Counted from the stretch's first letter, positions 26,844-36,106 are shown. The stretch is 64,000 nt of DNA from Fictibacillus sp. FJAT-27399 (GCF_001510655.1 NZ_LMVC01000001.1:322574-386573); one strand, 5' to 3'. The notes: generated by a model not told the origin, from the sequence alone. Numbers and translations are program-made.

Positions 26844-27860
26844 ATGAGAAATTTGCTGCGTAAAGGGCGAGTAATCCCTTTGTTTGCAATGCTGGCGCTT
26901 CTGCTGATGGGTTGTGGTGATCCAACACTGTCTGCGCTTATGCCGCAAGGTGAAGTAGCCAACAAACAATACTCATTAATGGTGCTGAGCTTAGCAATTA
27001 TGATTTTTGTATTGTTGGTCGTTTTTATCATTTATGTATTTGTATTGATCAAATTTAGAAGGCGCAAGGGCGATGACACGATTCCTGAACAGGTAGAAGG
27101 AAATCATCTGCTCGAAATTCTGTGGACTGCGATCCCAATTCTTTTACTGATTATTCTTGCAGTTCCGACAGTTATGCAAACTTTTGATTTATCTGCGAAA
27201 GATAAACCTAAAAAGGGTGAACTGGCTCTCAAGGTTACAGGCCATCAGTACTGGTGGGAGTTTGAGTATCCTAAAGAAGAGATTATTACTTCTCAGGAAC
27301 TAGTGCTTCCAGTTAACACAAAAGTGCATGTGGAGCTTTCTTCCGCTGATGTCATCCACTCATTCTGGATTCCATCGCTTGCTGGTAAAACAGACACCAA
27401 TCCTGGTGACGGCAGCAAGAACTACATGTGGATTGAAACAGGAAAGAAAGAACAGATCTATAAAGGGAAATGTGCTGAATTATGCGGTGCTTCTCATGCC
27501 CTTATGGATTTCAAAGTAAAAGTCGTTTCAAAAGAAAAATACAAGGCTTGGGTAGATTCATTCAAGAATGCAAGCGGCAATGCTACCGGAAATGCTGCTG
27601 AAGGGCAAAAAATCTTTAAAAAGAACTGTATGTCTTGTCATGCGGTAGGCAAAAACGGCGGTAATACCGGACCTAATCTTACTGGGTTCGGTGATAAACA
27701 GCGTGTTGCCGGTGTACTTGAGCACAACAGAGCCAACTTGGAAAAATGGATTAAAAATCCTCAAAAAGTAAAACCAGGCAATAACATGCCGAACGTGCCC
27801 CTTAATGATGAAGAAGTTGACGCAGTAGCTGACTATCTTCTAAGTCTAAAACTTCAATAG
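26844..27860 (+). CDS. ctaC: Cytochrome caa3 oxidase subunit II (CuA + cytochrome c domain)
   Basis: Electron-entry subunit of the terminal oxidase. N-terminal lipoprotein signal (lipobox LMGC), two membrane helices, CuA domain with CAELCGASHALM (about residues 209-220), then a fused cytochrome c domain with haem motif CMSCH (about 261-265), which defines the caa3 type. 338 aa. Start ATG 26844 or the adjoining GTG 26841 are both possible; the ribosome site AAAGTGGGG is 9-12 nt upstream. Confidence 0.96.
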   Translation: MRNLLRKGRVIPLFAMLALLLMGCGDPTLSALMPQGEVANKQYSLMVLSLAIMIFVLLVVFIIYVFVLIKFRRRKGDDTIPEQVEGNHLLEILWTAIPILLLIILAVPTVMQTFDLSAKDKPKKGELALKVTGHQYWWEFEYPKEEIITSQELVLPVNTKVHVELSSADVIHSFWIPSLAGKTDTNPGDGSKNYMWIETGKKEQIYKGKCAELCGASHALMDFKVKVVSKEKYKAWVDSFKNASGNATGNAAEGQKIFKKNCMSCHAVGKNGGNTGPNLTGFGDKQRVAGVLEHNRANLEKWIKNPQKVKPGNNMPNVPLNDEEVDAVADYLLSLKLQ

Positions 27861-27895
27861 GCAAGAGGAGCGGTTTGTAAAAAGGAGGTAAAAAG

Positions 27896-29740
27896 GTGTC
27901 TACTCATGCAAGTCACAAAAAGAGAAGTGGGCTGATGGACTGGCTCACTACAGTTGATCATAAAAAAATTGGTATTTTATACCTTATTGCAGGGGGATTC
28001 TTCTTCATCATTGGAGGAATCGAAGCAATGTTAATGCGTATTCAGTTGATAAAACCGGAAAATGACTTTGTCGCTGCTGAGACGTTTAACCAATTGCTGA
28101 CGATGCACGGTACTACAATGATTTTCTTTGCGGCCATGCCGTTGATTTTTGCTTTTATGAATGCTGTAGTCCCATTGCAGATCGGGGCAAGGGACGTTGC
28201 GTTCCCGTTTGTTAACGCATTAGGATTCTGGCTGTTTTTCTTCGGAGGAGTACTACTGAATTTAAGCTGGCTCTTAGGAGGAGCTCCTGACGCTGGTTGG
28301 ACGGCTTATGCGCCTCTTTCAACAACGTCCGGGGGACCGGGGGTGGACTTTTATGTACTGGGAATTCAAATCTCGGGGATAGGAACCCTTATAGGCGGAA
28401 TTAACTTCCTGGTAACAATCATCAACATGCGTGCTCCTGGTATGACATTTATGCGAATGCCGTTGTTTACCTGGACAGCATTTGTTACATCAGGTTTGAT
28501 TCTATTTGCATTCCCTCCATTAACTATTGGTTTATTTATGTTATCTTTTGACAGGGTTTTTGATGCAAACTTTTTCAACCCGGACAATGGAGGTAATATT
28601 TTGATTTGGGAGCATATTTTCTGGATCTTCGGACACCCTGAAGTTTATATCCTCATCTTGCCTTCATTTGGTGCGATCAGTGAGGTAGTTGCGACCTTCT
28701 CAAGAAAACGTCTTTTCGGATACAGCGCCATGGTGTTCGCGACCGTATTGATCGGTTTCTTAGGATTCATGGTATGGGTCCACCATATGTTTACGGTCGG
28801 CCTTGGACCTGTAGCTAACTCTATTTTTGCCGTTGCAACTATGGCTATCGCTGTTCCTACAGGTGTTAAGATCTTTAACTGGCTTTTCACGATGTGGGGC
28901 GGGAAAATCGTATTCTCAACAGCCATGCTTTGGGCGGTTGGATTTATCCCGACATTCGTAATGGGTGGGGTAACAGGTGTTATGCTTGCCATTCCTTCAG
29001 CTGACTACCAATTCCATGACAGCTATTTTGTAGTAGCCCATTTTCATTATGTAATTGTGGGTGGCGTAATACTTGGTCTTTTTGCAGGCCTATACTATTG
29101 GTATCCTAGAATGTTTAACAGGGTTTTGAATGAAACTCTTGGGAAAATTCATTTCTGGACGTTCTTTATCGGCTTCCACCTTACATTCTTCCCTCAGCAT
29201 TTCTTGGGCCTCATGGGTATGCCGCGCCGGGTATTTACATATCTTTCCGGTCAGGACCTGGATCAATTAAACTTTATCAGTTCAATCGGTGCCTTTTTAA
29301 TGGCAATCGGTACGATTGTATTATTAATTAACATTATCATCTCAGCTTCAAAAAAATATGCACCTTCTTCCGATCCTTGGAATGGAAGAACGCTGGAGTG
29401 GGCCATTCCGTATCCTACACCTGAATATAACTTTGCACAAACACCATTAGTTCGGGGACTTGATGCCTTTTGGATTGAAAAAGCAGCTGGGAATAAGGGC
29501 ATGACGCCTGCAGAACCAGTCGGGGATATCCACATGCCTAATCCATCCATCCTCCCGCTCTTTATGTCAATCGGGCTTTTTAGCGCAGCGTTAGGATTAA
29601 TTTATAACACTATAACTGTAACAATCATTGGAATAATCGCCACGTTTATTTGCATGTTCTTACGTTCAATTATTGACGACCATGGCTTCCATATTCACAA
29701 AGAAGAAGTGGAAGACGATTTAAAGGGGGTTAAAGAATAA
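27896..29740 (+). CDS. ctaD: Cytochrome caa3 oxidase subunit I
   Basis: Haem-copper catalytic subunit with low-spin haem A, haem a3 and CuB; reduces O2 and pumps protons. Seen: HGTTMIFF (haem ligand), FWIFGHPEVYILI (CuB His and cross-linked Tyr), HHMFTVG (CuB His pair) and HDSYFVVAHFHYV (haem a3 and a ligands). 614 aa, twelve or more helices. GTG start with AAAGGAGG. Its stop overlaps the start of ctaE by one base. Confidence 0.98.
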   Translation: MSTHASHKKRSGLMDWLTTVDHKKIGILYLIAGGFFFIIGGIEAMLMRIQLIKPENDFVAAETFNQLLTMHGTTMIFFAAMPLIFAFMNAVVPLQIGARDVAFPFVNALGFWLFFFGGVLLNLSWLLGGAPDAGWTAYAPLSTTSGGPGVDFYVLGIQISGIGTLIGGINFLVTIINMRAPGMTFMRMPLFTWTAFVTSGLILFAFPPLTIGLFMLSFDRVFDANFFNPDNGGNILIWEHIFWIFGHPEVYILILPSFGAISEVVATFSRKRLFGYSAMVFATVLIGFLGFMVWVHHMFTVGLGPVANSIFAVATMAIAVPTGVKIFNWLFTMWGGKIVFSTAMLWAVGFIPTFVMGGVTGVMLAIPSADYQFHDSYFVVAHFHYVIVGGVILGLFAGLYYWYPRMFNRVLNETLGKIHFWTFFIGFHLTFFPQHFLGLMGMPRRVFTYLSGQDLDQLNFISSIGAFLMAIGTIVLLINIIISASKKYAPSSDPWNGRTLEWAIPYPTPEYNFAQTPLVRGLDAFWIEKAAGNKGMTPAEPVGDIHMPNPSILPLFMSIGLFSAALGLIYNTITVTIIGIIATFICMFLRSIIDDHGFHIHKEEVEDDLKGVKE

Positions 29741-30360
29741 TGCACGCGGATGAACGATTAAATGATGCTAACTTTCCGAAACATCCCGAAAAAGCCACCC
29801 TTGAAGGCAAAAATAAATTTTTAGGATTTTGGCTCTTTCTTGGAGGAGAAACAGTTTTATTTGCAACATTGTTCGGTACCTATTTAGGCCTTCGCCATAT
29901 GAATATGGATGGCCCAACTACTGAAGAACTATTCAAGCTTCCAACCGTATTCCTGGCAACCATGCTCCTGCTAACAAGCTCTTTAACAAGCGTATATGCG
30001 GTACTTGCATTAAAGCAAAACCGCGTAAAAAGCTTGCAAGGATGGTTTTTTGTAACCTTACTCTTGGGTCTTTGCTTTCTTGGCCTGGAAGTATATGAAT
30101 TTAATGAATATGTCCATGAAGGGCATACTTTTACAAGCAGTGCTTTTGGTTCTGCCTTCTATACCCTTGTAGGATTCCATGGAGGCCACGTAGCTTTCGG
30201 CTGTTTATGGATCATTACATTGCTGGCACGCAACTGGAATCGCGGAATTACGCTTGTAAACGCACCAAAGTATTATTTATTTGCCCTCTATTGGCACTTT
30301 GTTGACGTCGTTTGGGTATTCATTTTCACTGTTGTGTATCTTATGGGGAAGGTGGGTTAA
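29740..30360 (+). CDS. ctaE: Cytochrome caa3 oxidase subunit III
   Basis: 206 aa, five membrane helices, COX3 family; stabilises subunit I and helps proton uptake. The conserved FHGGHVAFGCLW and the final YWHFVDVVWVFIF are present. The ATG shares its A with the ctaD stop (TAATG), a sign of coupled translation. The ribosome site AAAGGGGG lies within ctaD. Confidence 0.97.
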   Translation: MHADERLNDANFPKHPEKATLEGKNKFLGFWLFLGGETVLFATLFGTYLGLRHMNMDGPTTEELFKLPTVFLATMLLLTSSLTSVYAVLALKQNRVKSLQGWFFVTLLLGLCFLGLEVYEFNEYVHEGHTFTSSAFGSAFYTLVGFHGGHVAFGCLWIITLLARNWNRGITLVNAPKYYLFALYWHFVDVVWVFIFTVVYLMGKVG

Positions 30361-30363
30361 GAG

Positions 30364-30705
30364 ATGGCTAATCATAGCAACCCTGAAACCAATGTTCACC
30401 GCAGCGAGGCACTGCAGCGTAAATTGGCGTTTAAAGAAGAGAGGAAACACCATAATGTTTCTTTCATTATGATGATCCTTTTAACACTGATTGCGTTCTA
30501 TGCCATTTGGAGTGATAAAGTAGCAGATTCTTTTGCAGTACTATTTATTCTGGTACTTGCTGTTGTTCAAGTTTTCTTTCAATTGTATATCTGGATGCAT
30601 TTAAGTCATAAGGGACATGATTTCCCGCTTTGGGGAATGATGTGCGGAATCCTTGTTGCAGCCATTACGGTTGTTGGTATTGCAGGAATGATCTGGACTT
30701 CATAA
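30364..30705 (+). CDS. ctaF: Cytochrome caa3 oxidase subunit IV
   Basis: 113 aa with a charged N-terminus and three membrane helices (about 36-53, 60-80, 88-109); contains FQLYIWMHLSHKGHDFP, typical of CtaF. Small accessory subunit of the oxidase. Three bases separate it from ctaE; a strong terminator follows, ending the ctaBCDEF unit. Confidence 0.94.
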   Translation: MANHSNPETNVHRSEALQRKLAFKEERKHHNVSFIMMILLTLIAFYAIWSDKVADSFAVLFILVLAVVQVFFQLYIWMHLSHKGHDFPLWGMMCGILVAAITVVGIAGMIWTS

Positions 30706-30709
30706 AAGG

Positions 30710-30738
30710 AAAATGGCTGCTTAAAGCAGCCATTTTTC
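30710..30738 (+). terminator. Terminator of ctaBCDEF
   Basis: AAATGGCTGC / GCAGCCATTT, 10 bp with TTAAA loop, then TT. Confidence 0.88.
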
Positions 30739-30784
30739 ATAAATATTGAACATCCCTGCTTTCCGTGGGAAAGGAGTTTATATA

Positions 30785-31639
30785 ATGGACCATAACATGA
30801 GTCATGAAAAAATCAGTGATTTTAGTTTTTACAGCCTTTACCGGCCGGATATTTTCATCCTAATTTTGATCATTGGCATTTTATATTTTAAATATTACGG
30901 CAACAAAAACTCGGCTTTTAAAACAACAAATCTGCAAAAGTTCTTTTTTTCAGCAGGTCTTGTATTTTTGTATATTTCCAAAGGCAGTCCGTTAAATGTC
31001 ATCGGCCATCATTATTTATTCAGCGTGCATATGATTGAAATGGCAGTAAGCTATCTTGTGGTTCCGCCGCTTATGATCCTCGGTATGCCGCATGGTTTGT
31101 ATTTGAAGTGGTTTAGCCTTCAGAACTCAATGATGAACATCGTACGCTTTTTAACAAAACCGCTCATTGCGATATTAGTCTTTATTACGCTGTTTTCCAT
31201 TTACCATATGCCAGTCGTCTTTGACGCAGTCATGGCAAATGGATTTGTGGCTTTTCTCAGCCATACCATCTTGTTTATCACGGCATTTACGATGTGGTGG
31301 CCAGTTCTTTGTCCAATTGAAGAATTGAATTCATTGTCTGATTTACAAAAGGTTGGATATGTATTCGCAAGCGGTGTTTTACTGACGCCAGCCTGTGCAT
31401 TGATCATGTTTGCCGGCCATCTGCTCTATACAACGTATGCTCATGCGCCAGAACTGGTATCGTTTCTCCCTCCATTAGAAGACCAGATGACCGGAGGTAT
31501 TGTTATGAAGATTCTCCAGGAAGTGGTTTATGGAGTAGTTCTTGGACACATTTTTTATAAGTGGGTAAAAAGAGAACGGGCGAAAGACAAAGAAGATTTA
31601 GCATTGATCAAAATGAGTGCTGCCGCAAATCATTCATAA
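30785..31639 (+). CDS. ctaG: Cytochrome c oxidase assembly factor CtaG
   Basis: Polytopic membrane protein (about seven helices, 284 aa) of the caa3_CtaG family, needed for assembly of caa3 oxidase, probably in copper delivery. Conserved HMIEMAVSYLVVPPL and MFAGHLLYTTYAH are present, with several Met/His that could bind copper. Start ATG 30785 with AAAGGAG 9 nt upstream. It lies behind the operon terminator, so it depends on read-through or its own promoter. Confidence 0.94.
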   Translation: MDHNMSHEKISDFSFYSLYRPDIFILILIIGILYFKYYGNKNSAFKTTNLQKFFFSAGLVFLYISKGSPLNVIGHHYLFSVHMIEMAVSYLVVPPLMILGMPHGLYLKWFSLQNSMMNIVRFLTKPLIAILVFITLFSIYHMPVVFDAVMANGFVAFLSHTILFITAFTMWWPVLCPIEELNSLSDLQKVGYVFASGVLLTPACALIMFAGHLLYTTYAHAPELVSFLPPLEDQMTGGIVMKILQEVVYGVVLGHIFYKWVKRERAKDKEDLALIKMSAAANHS

Positions 31640-31647
31640 AGACATTA

Positions 31648-31679
31648 AGTTAACCGGTTGCCGGTTAACTTTTTTTTTT
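31648..31679 (+). terminator. Terminator of ctaG
   Basis: AGTTAACCGG / CCGGTTAACT with a TTG loop and ten Ts. Confidence 0.92.
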
Positions 31680-31705
31680 GAAAAAAAAGAGTTGTACCGT
31701 ATAAT
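31678..31705 (+). promoter_or_regulatory. Sigma-A promoter of the Eis-like acetyltransferase gene
   Basis: TTGAAA (31678-31683), 16-nt spacer, TATAAT (31700-31705). The -35 overlaps the end of the ctaG terminator T-run. Confidence 0.7.
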
Positions 31706-31742
31706 GTCGAACTAGTTGTTAGAGAGAAAAGGAGGAAAACCA

Positions 31743-32930
31743 GTGATTAGAAACCTTCAAAAGGAAGAACTGATGCATTCTCTTGAGCTTTCACAGTATG
31801 CATTCAGATATTCATTAACAAAAGAAGATATAGAAAAGAGACTTCGAAATCTCGATCCTGCAAGCGTTTACGGTACGTTTGATAAAGATGGCCAGCTGCT
31901 GGCTAAACTGCATTTGCTTCCGTTTGATGCTTATTTAGGGGGAAAATCCGTAAAAATGGGCGGTTTGGCTGGAGTAGCGACCTGGCCTGAGAACAGAAGA
32001 AAGGGACTGGTCAGGCAGCTGCTCAGACATTCATTGGAAGTGATGAATAACACGGGTACTAATCTATCCATGCTTCATCCGTTTTCAGTAAAGTTTTACC
32101 GAAGTTTTGGATGGGAACTAACGTGTGATTACAAAAAATATAAAATACATAAAACCCAATTCCCGCCCTTTCATGAGGTGAGCGGCAGAGTAGAAAGACT
32201 ATCTGAAGACAGTTCACCTATACTGTCTCCAATATATGAGAGATTCTCAGAACGCTATAACGGCTCATTGAAGCGAAACGAAGTGTGGTGGAATAATAAT
32301 GTGCTTTCAAACTCAAAAATAGCACTCTACCGGCAAAGCAACAACGAGGGTGCAGGTTATATCCTTTATTCAATAAAAGAGAATGTAATGGAGATCGAAG
32401 AGTTTGTTGCACTGGACAGAGAGAGCTGGGAAGGGCTTTGGAACTTTATAAGGAATCATGATTCAATGATTAACGAAGTCACCATTGTAGCTCCCCCTGA
32501 TGATGAAACGGGGTTTTATTTGGATGATCCTAAGATTCATCAGGAGCAGCACAGTTATTTTATGGCGAGAGTTGTCAACGTTCTTGAGGCTCTAAGAGAA
32601 TATCCATTTAACAAGATTCCAGGTGAAACGTTGTTTCTCCACGTGAAAGATGACTTCGCTGAATGGAATACAGGTACCTATTCCGTTACAGCAGATGGGA
32701 TACAGCCAAGTGTGAATTTCTTTCCTGCTAAGGAAGGAGAATTTTCATGCCAAATGGCGCCTAAACGTGGAATTTCCCTTGGAATAAAGGAACTGACGGC
32801 TATTATCTTTAACTATAAACAACCTAAAAGCCTGCTGAATCATGGGAGAATATCCGGTAGGGAAGAAGATATCGCTTTATTTGAATCACTGCTCCCAAAA
32901 AACACACCATTTATCTACGACTTTTTTTAA
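31743..32930 (+). CDS. Eis-like GNAT acetyltransferase with SCP2-type C-terminal domain
   Basis: 395 aa: an N-terminal GNAT domain with acetyl-CoA loop RRKGLVRQLL, a second GNAT-like half, and a C-terminal sterol-carrier-like domain, the layout of Eis-type acetyltransferases. The conserved Tyr in FYRSFGW and the C-terminal Phe carboxylate (ending YDFF) correspond to the general acid and base described for Eis. Substrate unknown. GTG 31743 is set by GGAGG 7 nt upstream. Next gene follows after 13 nt. Confidence 0.85.
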   Translation: MIRNLQKEELMHSLELSQYAFRYSLTKEDIEKRLRNLDPASVYGTFDKDGQLLAKLHLLPFDAYLGGKSVKMGGLAGVATWPENRRKGLVRQLLRHSLEVMNNTGTNLSMLHPFSVKFYRSFGWELTCDYKKYKIHKTQFPPFHEVSGRVERLSEDSSPILSPIYERFSERYNGSLKRNEVWWNNNVLSNSKIALYRQSNNEGAGYILYSIKENVMEIEEFVALDRESWEGLWNFIRNHDSMINEVTIVAPPDDETGFYLDDPKIHQEQHSYFMARVVNVLEALREYPFNKIPGETLFLHVKDDFAEWNTGTYSVTADGIQPSVNFFPAKEGEFSCQMAPKRGISLGIKELTAIIFNYKQPKSLLNHGRISGREEDIALFESLLPKNTPFIYDFF

Positions 32931-32943
32931 GGAGAATGAAATA

Positions 32944-33660
32944 ATGTCAAATAGAGATTCGGCCGTTGAGGCTGCCAAAAAGTTTATTGATCAATTCTTT
33001 CCTTCGGGAGAAGTTGTATTTCTAGCGGGGAGTATCGTTAGAGGGGAAGGTACCGAAAGCTCTGATCTCGATATTGTGATTTTTGATGCCTTGGCAGAAC
33101 ATTCGTTTAGAAAATCGTACCTGGAGTTTGGATGGCCAATTGAAGCATTCGTTCACAGCTTTCAGTCTTATAAAGTTTTTTTTAAGGAAAACAGAGACAG
33201 AGCAAGACCCTCACTTCCACAGATGTGCGCAGAAGGGATCATTCTGAAAGACAACGGACAGGCAGCTGCAATCAAAAATGAATCTCTGGCTCTGTTAAAA
33301 AGAGGCCCGTCACCGTGGAAGTCCAAAGAAGTGGATTCTGCCCGCTATGAGATCACAAACCTGCTTGATGATCTGGAAGGGTCGAGTAATCCATCTGAAG
33401 ATCTTTTCATTGTTTCAAAATTGGCGTACATGATCCATGAATTTATCCTCCGTGTAAATAGCTGCTGGATTGGTGAAGGGAAATGGATGGTAAGGGCGTT
33501 AAAAGAATTTGATGAGGAGTTTGCACTACGTTTTGTTCAGGTGTTCGATGAGTACTATAAAGCAAGAGAGAAACAGCAGGTGATTGGCTTTGCAGATGAT
33601 GTGCTTGAGCCATACGGAGGAAGGCTGTTTGAAGGATATGCAATAGGAAAAAGAGAATAA
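32944..33660 (+). CDS. Nucleotidyltransferase domain protein
   Basis: 238 aa. The Pol-beta-type nucleotidyltransferase motif appears as LAGSIVRGEGTESSDLDIVIF (GS...DxD), with the helical region behind. This resembles minimal or aminoglycoside-type nucleotidyltransferases, but the target cannot be told. ATG 32944 has AAGGAG 9 nt upstream. Cotranscribed with the acetyltransferase; a good terminator follows. A modification pair acting on small molecules is possible, but that is inference. Confidence 0.8.
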   Translation: MSNRDSAVEAAKKFIDQFFPSGEVVFLAGSIVRGEGTESSDLDIVIFDALAEHSFRKSYLEFGWPIEAFVHSFQSYKVFFKENRDRARPSLPQMCAEGIILKDNGQAAAIKNESLALLKRGPSPWKSKEVDSARYEITNLLDDLEGSSNPSEDLFIVSKLAYMIHEFILRVNSCWIGEGKWMVRALKEFDEEFALRFVQVFDEYYKAREKQQVIGFADDVLEPYGGRLFEGYAIGKRE

Positions 33661-33662
33661 GG

Positions 33663-33693
33663 AAAAACCCTTTCCGACAGGAAAGGGTTTTTT
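33663..33693 (+). terminator. Bidirectional terminator
   Basis: AAACCCTTTCC / GGAAAGGGTTT with loop GACA, T-run on both strands; between two convergent genes. Confidence 0.9.
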
Positions 33694-33705
33694 GCAGGAA
33701 GGGCA

Positions 33706-34053
33706 TTATTTGATTTCTTCTATCACTTGATTAATAAGTTTTTTGCAATGATCTGTAATTGTTTTAGGAAACTCCTCATCATATTCAACACCGTGCGGAT
33801 AATAGTGTTTTCCAAGATAAGGATCCGACAGTTCAATCTTTGCATGAGAGCTCTCAACTTCGCCCTCTGCCACACGGCATGGAAAACGCAAGTAATATAC
33901 GTCACCATTCGTCATATCTTCAAATTTATAATCGTATGTAATTCTTTCATAATCCCACTGTCCTGCACGGATGATTCCATGGTTATGCATAATATGTTCA
34001 AGAATTGAAAATTGGACAACTTGCCCCTTCAGGCCGCTTTCTTCAAATAACAT
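33706..34053 (-). CDS. YugN-like protein
   Basis: 115 aa, soluble. The pattern RAGQWDYERITYDYKFE and LGKHYYPHGVEYDEEFP matches the YugN-like family (PF08868 as I recall), function unknown. ATG 34053 has GGGAGG 9 nt upstream. It is a paralogue family member at a place where B. subtilis has none. Confidence 0.82.
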   Translation of the reverse strand: MLFEESGLKGQVVQFSILEHIMHNHGIIRAGQWDYERITYDYKFEDMTNGDVYYLRFPCRVAEGEVESSHAKIELSDPYLGKHYYPHGVEYDEEFPKTITDHCKKLINQVIEEIK

Positions 34054-34095
34054 TTTCCTTAACCTCCCACTGTTCATGTAAACCTTTACTTATCT

Positions 34096-34124
34096 ATGAT
34101 AGTATGAATGCTTTAAAGATGCAA
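34096..34124 (-). promoter_or_regulatory. Promoter of the YugN-like gene
   Basis: On the minus strand TTGCAT, 17-nt spacer, TATCAT. Confidence 0.6.
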
Positions 34125-34222
34125 TCGTTGTCATAATATTTCCCCTTTATTGAATGGGCGTATAAAATGCCTTCAGAAGTGAACACTAATCTCGATAAAA
34201 ATTGAGTATGGAGGAATCTTTA

Positions 34223-34651
34223 ATGAAAACAATAAGTGACATTATGACAACGAACGTGGATTCTTGTTCACCACAGGACAGCATCTATGAAATTGCTGTA
34301 AAAATGAAACAGGATGATGTAGGGGTCATTCCAGTATGTGAAGGAAAGAAACTCCTTGGAGTCATCACGGACAGAGATATCGTCATCAGGGCAGTTGCAG
34401 AGAAGAAACAGGGTTCAACGAAGGTAACGGATGTCATGAGCAGTGAACTCGTAACAGGGAGCCCGGACATGAACATAGAGGAAGCTTCCGATCTCATGTC
34501 AAAGGATCAGATACGCCGCTTGCCGATCGTAGAGAACAGCAATTTAGTTGGAATTGTTTCCCTTGGAGACATCGCTGTGCATAAAGAAACAGACTCTAAA
34601 GCAGGTGCGGCACTAAGTGAGATTTCGGAACAAAGAGATCAGCTTCAGTAA
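34223..34651 (+). CDS. ylbB: CBS-domain protein YlbB
   Basis: 142 aa made of two CBS domains in tandem (about 5-60 and 70-128), with the usual GVITDRDIVIRAV and GIVSLGDIAVH ends that form an adenine-nucleotide pocket. Probably an energy sensor; the partner is unknown. ATG 34223 is set by GGAGG 8 nt upstream. Neighbour ylbA of B. subtilis is absent. Confidence 0.88.
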   Translation: MKTISDIMTTNVDSCSPQDSIYEIAVKMKQDDVGVIPVCEGKKLLGVITDRDIVIRAVAEKKQGSTKVTDVMSSELVTGSPDMNIEEASDLMSKDQIRRLPIVENSNLVGIVSLGDIAVHKETDSKAGAALSEISEQRDQLQ

Positions 34652-34671
34652 AATTGCAAATATCCTAAATG

Positions 34672-35000
34672 AGGGGCTGTCCAGAAAGTCGAAAATTGAC
34701 CTTCAGGCAGCCCCTTTTTGGCTTGAAAAATCTTCAATGAAAAGTTTAATTGAAGTGGAAGATGCGAGACTCCTCGAAAATGAACTTCACATTTTCTTCG
34801 TGCGATAAAAAGCTGCCGGAGCCTTCCTTGTCCTGCGGGACCAGCGTGACAGGTGAGACTCCCGCCGGTGCTTGCACCAAAAAGTAGGTGTTCACGCCGG
34901 TAAGGCTCACCGCATGCCCCGCGAAAGTAGGAGCTCGCGCCGGTAAAAGCGAGCAGCCTGGAACGGAAATCAACAGCTTACAGACTTCTTGGACAGCCCT
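34672..35000. mobile_element. MITE-like dispersed repeat of Bacillaceae
   Basis: 329 bp bounded by imperfect terminal inverted repeats: 34672-34690 (AGGGGCTGTCCAGAAAGTC) and 34983-35000 (inverse AGGGCTGTCCAAGAAGTC). GC content is higher than in the flanks. The inside holds GAAGTGGAAGATGCGAGACTCC, split here at 20 nt, and GGAACGGAAATCAAC near the right end, phrases I know from repeats scattered in many Bacillaceae genomes. GGTGAG/CTCACC (34852/34906) pair inside. The left end (GGGGCTG...CAGCCCC plus Ts, 34673-34719) can terminate ylbB. No transposase gene. No clear target duplication. Confidence 0.7.
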
Positions 35001-35071
35001 TTAATTTATAGACAAATTCCACAATTGTGAAGTACAGTTATGAAAGGTATGTTTTGAAGGGAGAACCACTT

Positions 35072-36100
35072 TTGAAGAAAACAGCAATCCTAACGCTTTT
35101 TGCAATTCTCGTTATCTCGTTCTTTTTGGACAGTTGTGATCAGAATTCTTATCCTACTCCTGAGAGACAGGAGAAACATAAAATCCCTCAGGAGAGTATT
35201 CAAACATTAAGCATCGAAAAATCGACCGTGGCTAATTTTGTAGGTAAAAGCAATAACTATCTGACCAAACGTCTTGGCGCCCCAGACCGAATCGAACCAT
35301 CAGCTTACGGATATGACTGGTATGTTTACTCAAGCTCCGAGAACCAGTATATGCAGGCAGGAATCAAAGATAATAAAGTGGTAACCGTCTTTGTGGCAGG
35401 GGACGGAGTGCCGATCAAACCGTTCAAGATCGGCCAGTCCGTAACGTCGCTTCTAAAAGAGATTCCTGTTAAGAGTGAGGTTACCGTTAATAAAACAGAT
35501 GATTTCTTTCGTTTCGAGCTATCGGAAGATGAAATGAATACCCGTCCTCTTATTCCATTTCATGATATTTATGCTCAGCTTTATTTTGATAAATTTACTC
35601 AAGAGCTTTCCAGCATCAGGTATCTGGATAAAGAAACATTGCTCATGCAAAGACCCTATTCTGTCGTATACAGAGGCAGCTTGGAGAAACAGCCTGTATT
35701 CTCCGAAAAGTTGAAGAGAAAAATTGAAAAAGGACAAGAACAGCAGATTCTGGATATTACCAATGTCATTCGCTTAAAACATGGGTTAGCTCCTTTAGAA
35801 AAGGATAGCAAGACAGCAAAAGTGGCCTATAACCACAGTAAAGAAATGGAAGAGCTTAATTATTTTTCGCATACGTCACCCGCGTCAGGTGACTTGGCCG
35901 AACGGCTAGAAGCGGGAAAAGTGAAGTACACACAGGCCGGTGAAAATATTGCAGCAAAATATACAGATGGACCGGCTGCAGTAGAGGGATGGCTCAACAG
36001 CCAGGGCCACCGGGAAGCGCTTTTAAATAAAAACTATACTAGATTGGGTGTGGGGGTTTATGGGAGCAATTATACACAAAATTTTATAAAGCCAAGATAA
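35072..36100 (+). CDS. ylbC: YlbC-like CAP-domain protein, membrane-anchored or secreted
   Basis: 342 aa. N-terminal hydrophobic segment (about 3-20) followed by DSC, a possible but atypical lipobox; then a CAP-associated domain and a C-terminal CAP/SCP domain (about 225-340) with the conserved His (NHSKEMEELNYFSH) and GENIAAKY / GHREALLNKNYTRLG. Function of YlbC is unknown. TTG 35072 is chosen because AAGGGAG lies 8 nt upstream. The MITE-like element lies between this gene and ylbB. Confidence 0.87.
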   Translation: MKKTAILTLFAILVISFFLDSCDQNSYPTPERQEKHKIPQESIQTLSIEKSTVANFVGKSNNYLTKRLGAPDRIEPSAYGYDWYVYSSSENQYMQAGIKDNKVVTVFVAGDGVPIKPFKIGQSVTSLLKEIPVKSEVTVNKTDDFFRFELSEDEMNTRPLIPFHDIYAQLYFDKFTQELSSIRYLDKETLLMQRPYSVVYRGSLEKQPVFSEKLKRKIEKGQEQQILDITNVIRLKHGLAPLEKDSKTAKVAYNHSKEMEELNYFSHTSPASGDLAERLEAGKVKYTQAGENIAAKYTDGPAAVEGWLNSQGHREALLNKNYTRLGVGVYGSNYTQNFIKPR

Positions 36101-36106
36101 GCAGTC

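Noticed and set aside
34746-34973. 75-codon minus-strand ORF inside the MITE-like element
   Set aside because: It follows repeat sequence, has no ribosome site and its composition mirrors the high-GC repeat, not a protein.
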